NCBI RefSeq assembly: GCF_038432375.1
Contig: NZ_JBCAUS010000001.1
Coordinates: forward strand, 1-41,394
Direction: 5' to 3'
Source: Methanococcoides sp. LMO-2
GTDB lineage: Archaea > Halobacteriota > Methanosarcinia > Methanosarcinales > Methanosarcinaceae
Length of the DNA: 41,394 nt
The notes below the pieces were generated by a model that did not search any database, was not told where the DNA came from, and saw nothing but the letters and a program-made list of their open reading frames with translations. Position 1 is the stretch's first letter. The number at the start of each line of letters is the position of its first letter. Made by a program: the position numbers and the translations under genes. Positions 32,981 through 38,978 of the stretch are shown in pieces.

Positions 32981-33130
32981 CCTTTATGTCCCGTATGGAT
33001 GTGAATGCTGGATGAAAATGAAAATGAATATTCTATAAAAGTTCTTATTAAAATGGATGGATGCCAATGGCATCCGGACACATTCATGCGCTCTTCCACA
33101 TTTCTCACTTAGGTGCCATCTAATTACACA

Positions 33131-33643
33131 TCAGATATTCTCATGCTGGTATCTTCCACAATAACCCTCATCCACTTCTGTGTGAAGGTGGTAGAAAAGA
33201 AGCTGCATTATGCGTGCATCTTTCTGAAGATCGAATCCTGCTGCATTGTGTACTACAAGCATGCATTCGCTCCTTCCACAATATCCTGCATCCCATACAG
33301 CAGTTTCAAGGGTGGCTCCGCACCTGATAAGGCTGGAACGGGGTTTAGCGATCGCTGCCAGTGTCTTCGGTATATTGACGATCTCATTCAAAAGGACCTT
33401 GTATATGCCGGGGTCGAGGTGTATCCATCCGTTCTCATCGAATCCGATCCTTTTCCCATCTGATATCTTCCTTCCTGAATTATCAAAGTCCACTGCTCCT
33501 GCTCCATCAATGGTCCTGACCTCCTGAAGTGTCATTTCCACACCGTTGGGCTGGAGCTGGATATCAATATCTATCATGTTCTCTACAAGAGGCGGATTCG
33601 CAAGTACAAGCTCTTTAAGTTCATTTTTTGATAAGAGGGTCAT
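33131..33643 (-). CDS. dut: dUTPase of the DCD/DUT family
   Basis: This 170-residue enzyme belongs to the dCTP deaminase/dUTPase trimer family. The motifs AKPRSSLIRCGATLETAVWDAGYCGRSECMLVV and DARIMQLLFYHL resemble the archaeal form annotated as dUTP nucleotidohydrolase, which hydrolyses dUTP to dUMP and keeps uracil out of DNA. A dCTP deaminase or a bifunctional activity cannot be ruled out from sequence alone. It is divergent from the second MEDS gene. No ribosome site is seen before the ATG, so translation may be leaderless. Part of its 3' end is repeated at 31571-31672. Confidence 0.82.
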   Translation of the reverse strand: MTLLSKNELKELVLANPPLVENMIDIDIQLQPNGVEMTLQEVRTIDGAGAVDFDNSGRKISDGKRIGFDENGWIHLDPGIYKVLLNEIVNIPKTLAAIAKPRSSLIRCGATLETAVWDAGYCGRSECMLVVHNAAGFDLQKDARIMQLLFYHLHTEVDEGYCGRYQHENI

Positions 33644-33764
33644 AGCTATTGGATGGTCTGGATGGCTTATTATGATTTCGGAATGCTTATTTGAACCATT
33701 TCCAGTGGTGTTTTTGTTAGTTTGTTTTCATAATTGATGATATAAGTTACCCCAATTGGCAATG

Positions 33765-33775
33765 TTTATATACAA
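33765..33775 (+). promoter_or_regulatory. TATA box of the second MEDS gene
   Basis: TTTATATACAA lies 40 bases before a leader motif (33805-33824) that is shared with the first MEDS gene. Together they indicate a conserved promoter-leader unit with a leader of about 100 bases. Confidence 0.5.
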
Positions 33776-33894
33776 TGCTGTTTTACAGTCGAACTTGTCG
33801 GATATAAAGTTAATTTGTTTTAATCAACAATTACTTTCACTCTCGTAATTTAGTCGTTACAGAAGTCCTCGATTCAGAAAAAGGTGTTAAAAGC

Positions 33895-34524
33895 ATGAAG
33901 GAATATTCAAGGAAAATTGGTTTGCCTATATCAGACGTTCCTCATGGCGACCATATAACGCTAGTTTATAAAAATGATGATAATGTGCTTGACTTTGTTT
34001 CATCTTTTTTAAGATCCGGATTTAGGCGAAATGATCTATGCGTATGGATTACGCCTGGGATGAAGGTTAAAGAAGATGCGGATAATATTTTCAAAGAAAA
34101 AACGATCTATGTAAACCATAATTCCTGTTCCACGAATTTCAATCTTGTTCTTGTAAATCCAGAAATACTTTCAAACGTTGGTTTGTTCTGTAATTCTATA
34201 CTGGAACTTATTGAAAAAAAGCAGAAATTTGTTCTTAAAAGCGGTTTTAATGGCCTGCGGATCAATGTTGACCTGATCGCAGATAAAGGTCAAATGTTTC
34301 CTTTCCTCGAACAGTGCCGAAGATCTATCATCTCTTCAACTTCAGCTATGGATCTTACGACATTGTTCACATGCCCTCTGGATTCATTATCCTCTTCAGA
34401 GGTACTTGAACTGGCCGATGACCGGGAAAAAACGATCATGAAAACGAATGGTATGTGGATGAATCTGGTAGATATGCTCAGTAGCAAATGCATGAAGCAA
34501 TGCGCTCTTTCACGCACTTGTTGA
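33895..34524 (+). CDS. MEDS-only protein, truncated paralogue
   Basis: This 209-residue protein is a MEDS domain alone (DVPHGDHITLVYK at residues 14-26, FTCPLDSLSSSE near 160). Alignment with the paralogues at 31910 and 34598 is good to SSKCMKQ. Then the frame meets TGA where the others go on to the linker and PAS domain. It ends 73 bases before the next paralogue. It may be a functional single-domain regulator or a decaying duplicate. The intact reading frame over 200 codons favours function. Confidence 0.8.
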   Translation: MKEYSRKIGLPISDVPHGDHITLVYKNDDNVLDFVSSFLRSGFRRNDLCVWITPGMKVKEDADNIFKEKTIYVNHNSCSTNFNLVLVNPEILSNVGLFCNSILELIEKKQKFVLKSGFNGLRINVDLIADKGQMFPFLEQCRRSIISSTSAMDLTTLFTCPLDSLSSSEVLELADDREKTIMKTNGMWMNLVDMLSSKCMKQCALSRTC

Positions 34525-34597
34525 AGTACAAAAGCCGATGAACATTAAATTGGACTTTATGAATTGTTATCATTGAAGATTTCCGGGCGTTGATGGC

Positions 34598-36706
34598 ATG
34601 TATGGATATTCAAGAAAGATCAAATTGCCTGTATCAGATGTTCCTTGCGGTGAACATCTCACACTTGTGTATAAAAATGATGATGATGTGCCTGATTTTG
34701 TCCACTCTTTCTTAGCTTCAGGTTTTGAACGTAATGATCTATGTGTTTGGATAACTCCCGGGATAAAAGATAGTGAAAACATGGGTGAGCTTTTCAGGCA
34801 AAATGCAATCTATGCCGATCATAATTCCTGTTCCACAAATTTCGACCTTGTTCTTATAGATCCAAATTTATTCTCTAATGCCGGTGCATATTGCAATGCT
34901 ATAATGGAAATAATAGAAAATAAACAGAAATATGCTATTAAAAATGGATTCAATGGACTGAGTATTAATATTGATCTGATCAGAGATGAAGTTGCGATAC
35001 TTCCTTTTCTGAGGGAGTGTCAAAATTCTATCATTTCCTTTAGTTCAGTTTTCCATTTTACTACTTTATTTACCTGTCCGCTTGAATCTTTTTCTTCTTC
35101 AGAGTTTCTCGAATTGATGGATGATCGGGAAAAGATTATCATGAAGGCGGATGGGGTGTGGATCAACCTGGTAGATCAGCTCAGTAGCAAGTACAGGAAA
35201 CACCTGCGAACTTCTCCTGAGTTAATGAAGAAGGAAAAAGAGCTGAAATCGATCTATAGGAACAGCCCTGTGGTGGCATTTCTCAGGAACTCGGAAAATG
35301 GTTTTCCTGTTGAATTCGTTTCTGAGAACATATCCCAGTTTGGATATTCAGCAGCATGTCTAATGTCTGATAAGGTACTATATGAGGATATAATTCATTC
35401 TGAAGATGTTTCTGATTATTTTTTGTCCTTTTCTGAATGCATAAAGAATGGCAACTCCGAATTTACAAAAGAATATAGGATAATAGATTCTGAACGTAAT
35501 ATTCGCTGGGTAACCGAAACGTCACTTATAGAATTGGACAATTCCGGAAAACCAACTCGTTTTCAGGGAATTATTGTAGATATTACTGAAAAGAAACTTG
35601 CAGAAGAAGCTCTGAAAAAAACAGAGCTAAGGTTCAAAACCCTCTTTGATCATTCAAATGATGCAGTTTCCCTTTACGATCTGACGGGTTATATCTATGA
35701 AGTGAATGACAAACTATGTGAGTGGCTAGGTTACACAAGAGATACCTTGTTGAAGAAGAACATACTTGATACGTTCAGTCCGGAATGTGTGGCGGTCTTC
35801 CATAAAAAGATGACAGATTTTTTCCATACTGGCGGATGCATCTTTGAAATGGTACATCTTCGAAAAGATGGATCTGAAATACCAGTTGAAATGAGTGCCC
35901 ATTTTATCGAATATAATGGTAATGTAGCTATTCTGAGCATTTCCAGAGATATAACTGCACGTAAAAAGATAGAAAAAGCCCTTTTAGAAGCAAAGGCCAA
36001 CGCAGAGGTATCAAATAAATTAAAAAGTGAATTCCTGGCTAATATGAGCCATGAACTCCGCACTCCTTTGAATTCGATTATTGGATTTTCAGATGTCCTT
36101 CTCTATAATGGTGAAGATCTGCTTAATGACAAACAGGTTAGATATATTACGAATATATCTAAAAGCGGCAGGCATTTATTAAGTCTTATTAATAATATTC
36201 TTGACCTTTCAAAGATAGAAGCTGGTAAAGCGGAGCTTCACTATGAAACATTCATATTTTTAGATATGTTGGATGAAGTATTGTCAATTGTTTCTCCTCT
36301 TGCGCAACAAAAGGACTTATGCTTGGATACAATTGTTGAATCTGATAATTTTTGCATTAATGCTGACAAGTTAAAATTAAAGCAGGTTATTTTCAACCTG
36401 TTTTCCAATGCTATAAAGTTCACTCCTGAAGGTGGTTCAGTACTTCTTAGGGCCAAAAAGACTAGTACGTCTTTGGTTATCAAAGTTGAAGATACAGGCA
36501 TTGGAATTCCAAGATCAGAACAACATAATCTATTTCATCCTTTTACACAGGTGGATTCAGCTTCGAATCGCAAGTTTGAAGGAACAGGTCTTGGGCTTTC
36601 CCTTGTTAAAAAATTAGTAGATATGCATGGTGGCAATGTTTGGGTCGAAAGTGAACCCGGTGTTGGAAGCACTTTTGGCTTTAGTGTTCCTTTGTCTCCT
36701 GAATGA
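34598..36706 (+). CDS. MEDS-PAS-PAS sensor histidine kinase
   Basis: This 702-residue soluble histidine kinase has a MEDS domain (about 1-195), PAS 1 with PAC (about 210-335), PAS 2 (about 338-460), HisKA with the phosphorylated His in NMSHELRTPLNSIIGFSDVLL (H485), and HATPase with LFSNAIKFTPEGG (N box), VEDTGIGIP (G1) and GTGLGLSLVKK (G2). No membrane helix and no receiver domain are present, and no response regulator gene is adjacent. It is the only one of the three local MEDS paralogues that can signal by phosphorylation. It may act on methanogenesis-related gene expression, as related kinases of Methanosarcina do. Confidence 0.92.
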   Translation: MYGYSRKIKLPVSDVPCGEHLTLVYKNDDDVPDFVHSFLASGFERNDLCVWITPGIKDSENMGELFRQNAIYADHNSCSTNFDLVLIDPNLFSNAGAYCNAIMEIIENKQKYAIKNGFNGLSINIDLIRDEVAILPFLRECQNSIISFSSVFHFTTLFTCPLESFSSSEFLELMDDREKIIMKADGVWINLVDQLSSKYRKHLRTSPELMKKEKELKSIYRNSPVVAFLRNSENGFPVEFVSENISQFGYSAACLMSDKVLYEDIIHSEDVSDYFLSFSECIKNGNSEFTKEYRIIDSERNIRWVTETSLIELDNSGKPTRFQGIIVDITEKKLAEEALKKTELRFKTLFDHSNDAVSLYDLTGYIYEVNDKLCEWLGYTRDTLLKKNILDTFSPECVAVFHKKMTDFFHTGGCIFEMVHLRKDGSEIPVEMSAHFIEYNGNVAILSISRDITARKKIEKALLEAKANAEVSNKLKSEFLANMSHELRTPLNSIIGFSDVLLYNGEDLLNDKQVRYITNISKSGRHLLSLINNILDLSKIEAGKAELHYETFIFLDMLDEVLSIVSPLAQQKDLCLDTIVESDNFCINADKLKLKQVIFNLFSNAIKFTPEGGSVLLRAKKTSTSLVIKVEDTGIGIPRSEQHNLFHPFTQVDSASNRKFEGTGLGLSLVKKLVDMHGGNVWVESEPGVGSTFGFSVPLSPE

Positions 36707-36779
36707 CCTTATTTCTGTTTCTTTCAGCATAAACTCCGATGAATATCTATTTCTTCCATAAAGCAAAATTTAACTTAAC

Positions 36780-36800
36780 AAAGGAAATTCATTTTCCTTT
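36780..36800 (+). promoter_or_regulatory. Hairpin abutting the ribosome site of the lipoprotein gene
   Basis: AAAGGAAA and TTTCCTTT form a perfect 8-base-pair stem with loop TTCAT, ending one base before GGGGGG at 36802-36807. It may mark the end of the kinase transcript or affect translation of the lipoprotein gene. Confidence 0.4.
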
Positions 36801-36813
36801 AGGGGGGTATAAT

Positions 36814-37353
36814 ATGAGCGATCTTAAGGCTATAATCTATATTCTATTCACGGCTGTCCTCTTACTGACAGTCGCTGGCTGTGTGCAGTCAGATGACACT
36901 TCCGCTTCTGAGCAGGAGGGCCAGGCAGTTGACGAGGAGCAGTTCGCACTGTCCTCAGAGGAAGAGTATACGTTATCACGGGTCAATGCGGCCATTGACC
37001 TGATACAAGAGAAGGGCGAACTGGCATTTCCGGAGTTCAGGGAAGCCGATAGTGAGTGGTTCCATGATGATTTCTACATATTCATCTGGAGAACAGACGG
37101 AATGCGTGTCGTCTATCCGCCGGACCTGAGTGGTGAAGGCCAGGACATGAGCAAACTTGTGGATTTCAACGATAAATCTATAGGCCAGATCTTCATTGAT
37201 ACAGCTCTCAGCGAAGAAGGAGAGGGTTGGGTTGATTACTACTGGCCAAAGCCTGGTGAGAGTGAGGCTTCAATGAAGCACACGTTCATCAAGATGACAT
37301 CGATAGGGAATGAGACATATCTTGTGGGGTCCGGTTTTTACGTGGATGAATGA
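36814..37353 (+). CDS. Cache-like extracytoplasmic lipoprotein
   Basis: This 179-residue protein has an N-terminal signal and lipobox (LTVAGC, Cys at residue 23), an acidic linker and a domain resembling a single Cache sensor. Features include ALSSEEEYTLSRVNAAIDLIQEKGELAFPEF, then FYIFIWRTDGMRVVYPP, and WVDYYWPKPGES followed by KMTSIGNETYLVGSGFYVD. These are typical of small-ligand-binding Cache domains. It lacks a membrane-spanning signalling part, so it would bind its ligand outside the cell. The start at 36814 is set by GGGGGG six bases upstream. A longer in-frame ATG at 36739 has no ribosome site. Confidence 0.75.
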   Translation: MSDLKAIIYILFTAVLLLTVAGCVQSDDTSASEQEGQAVDEEQFALSSEEEYTLSRVNAAIDLIQEKGELAFPEFREADSEWFHDDFYIFIWRTDGMRVVYPPDLSGEGQDMSKLVDFNDKSIGQIFIDTALSEEGEGWVDYYWPKPGESEASMKHTFIKMTSIGNETYLVGSGFYVDE

Positions 37354-37382
37354 TCTACACGAGAATAGGGGGAAGTGCTAAG

Positions 37383-37706
37383 ATGACTGAGAATAAACCA
37401 ATAATCAGAATGTATTTTGCCAGGATCAAGGAAGCATTTTATGATCTGTCTGATGAGGAAAAGTCTGAGTTCATGCGTAAGGATCGCGAGGAAATGGATG
37501 AACTCGGAATGAAGGTCCTTATGATGATCGACTGTCGGTGGTCCAACGAAGAGTGGGATTTTGTTGGGATCGAAGAATGGCCAAGCATAGAAGCTCTTGA
37601 GGAGCCTGGCAGATTCGAAAAAGAAGAACTGGAAGCATTCAGATATGTTGAATCAAAGACATATTTGGGTACTAGTGAATCCTTTGCTGAATATGGCAAT
37701 GAATGA
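37383..37706 (+). CDS. Small protein, possible alpha-beta barrel
   Basis: This 107-residue acidic soluble protein was not recognised with certainty. The order of a beta strand (PIIRMYFARIK), a helix of charged residues, strands KVLMMIDCRWSNEEWDFVGIEEW and a final helix suggests a dimeric alpha-beta barrel of the kind seen in small monooxygenase-like proteins. The ATG at 37383 has GGGGGAAG about eight bases upstream. An in-frame start at 37350 overlaps the lipoprotein stop. It is likely co-transcribed with the lipoprotein gene. Confidence 0.6.
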   Translation: MTENKPIIRMYFARIKEAFYDLSDEEKSEFMRKDREEMDELGMKVLMMIDCRWSNEEWDFVGIEEWPSIEALEEPGRFEKEELEAFRYVESKTYLGTSESFAEYGNE

Positions 37707-37727
37707 GATCAATATCAGTAGGGATTG

Positions 37728-37760
37728 ACACCGTTTCCAAAGTGTCTGATCTTACTTTTT
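37728..37760 (+). terminator. Hairpin after the small protein gene
   Basis: GACAC and GTGTC can pair around a 10-base loop, 22 bases after the stop, with CTTACTTTTTCC following. It is a weak terminator candidate. Confidence 0.35.
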
Positions 37761-37871
37761 CCTTATTTGAGCATGTTGAGCCTATATTGGGGCAGGAATG
37801 ATAAGATCGCTCATTGATAGACGCTATTCATTGGATAAGTAACAATATCTACAAAATAACGGGGTACTGAA

Positions 37872-38570
37872 ATGACAAATCAGATTGCAGATCTATCGCA
37901 GCCCAAAGCTGCAATTGTTGCAGGACTTGGGCTTCTGGGAATGACCATATTTGCTATTGTTGCTCATTATTTTATTCTCCCTGATCTTATTGTACCGGGA
38001 GATGCAGCAACAACAGCAAATAATATCATTGCTGGTGACTTTCTGTTCCGGGTTGCTATCTGCAGCTATCTTATAGTGATCATTCTTGATGTGTTGGTTG
38101 CCTGGGCACTTTATATTCTGCTCAAACCGGTGAACAACGCTCTCTCGTTGCTCACTGCCTGGTCCCGTTTGGTGTATGCAGCTATTTTTGGAGTCGCTCT
38201 GGCTGATCTTTTTGCTGTTCTGCAGCTTTTAAGTGATGCTAATTACCTGACAGTATTTGAAACAGATCAGTTGCATGCTCAGATGATGCTATCTCTGAGC
38301 GCTTTTGATCAAATGTGGGATATAGGACTCATATTTTTTGGGCTTCATCTTGTGCTGCTGGGTTATTTGGTTTTCAAGTCAGACTACATTCCTAGAATTC
38401 TGGGTGTCTTTCTGATAATTGCAGGTTTAAGCTATCTGATAGATTATTTTGCGATTTTTCTTTTCCCGGATTTCGATCTGGCAATCAGTCAGAGTCTGGG
38501 TTGGGGAGAATTGTTGTTTATGATCTGGCTTTTGTTGAAGGGAGGTAAGATACCCGAAATGGGATTATGA
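37872..38570 (+). CDS. DUF4386 family membrane protein
   Basis: This 232-residue protein has six to seven membrane helices and matches the DUF4386 family (order: GLGLLGMTIFAIVAHYF, an FLFRVAICSYLIVIILDVLVAWALY pair, SRLVYAAIFGVALADLF, IGLIFFGLHLVLLGYLVFKS). Function is unknown. GGGGTACTGAA precedes the ATG. It appears monocistronic, with about 165 bases before it and about 300 after it without a gene. Confidence 0.85.
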   Translation: MTNQIADLSQPKAAIVAGLGLLGMTIFAIVAHYFILPDLIVPGDAATTANNIIAGDFLFRVAICSYLIVIILDVLVAWALYILLKPVNNALSLLTAWSRLVYAAIFGVALADLFAVLQLLSDANYLTVFETDQLHAQMMLSLSAFDQMWDIGLIFFGLHLVLLGYLVFKSDYIPRILGVFLIIAGLSYLIDYFAIFLFPDFDLAISQSLGWGELLFMIWLLLKGGKIPEMGL

Positions 38571-38873
38571 GATTGCATGCGTAAGATCATGCTTCTGCAT
38601 ATGCTAGATTTCGCTTCAGGAGAGCGGATCGAGTTGCTGAGCTACACTCAACACCTCACTGACTTTAATATGGAAGTTTCAAGAGCAAACTCAGTTTTTT
38701 GAAGCCTGATAAAATACATTTTTCATCATTTTGTTTTGTTAACAGTGTTATAAATTATAGATTTCTTAACATATTTAACATGACATTCAATATTCTTTAA
38801 CAATGTTCTTATAAAATGAAATATAATTTTTAAATAGAGGTTCAGATTCGTCTGTGGGGACGATAAGGTGGTA
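38571..38873 (+). promoter_or_regulatory. Promoter region and leader of surface gene
   Basis: No gene is seen here. TATA-like elements TTATAAAATG (38810-38819) and ATATAATTTTTAAATAG (38821-38837) could start a transcript around 38845-38865. The early leader has a small hairpin, CGTC-TGTGGG-GACG (38849-38862), before the ribosome site of the leader ORF. A minus-strand ORF in this region was rejected as spurious. Confidence 0.45.
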
Positions 38874-38963
38874 ATGCCTTTTTTGTACCTGATGGTCTTT
38901 GGCATTTTCTGCCTTAGTGATAGTGATCTTTGCAGATGTGGACAATCTGGAAGATCGTTATAA
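38874..38963 (+). CDS. Leader ORF of 29 codons
   Basis: An ATG at 38874 follows AAGGTGG by two bases and opens a 29-codon frame that ends in TAA at 38961-38963, 15 bases before the ATG of the surface protein. The predicted peptide is hydrophobic at the start (MPFLYLMVFGIFCL) and has three Cys residues after it. It may be a leader peptide that couples or regulates translation of the surface gene, or a secreted small protein. The evidence is the ribosome site, the position and the frame. Confidence 0.4.
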   Translation: MPFLYLMVFGIFCLSDSDLCRCGQSGRSL

Positions 38964-38978
38964 TGTGGTGGTGGGGTT

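Noticed and set aside
33895-34524. Second MEDS gene called a pseudogene
   Set aside because: The reading frame is open for the whole MEDS domain and shows no internal frameshift. A single-domain protein is possible, so it is kept as a gene with a note on truncation.
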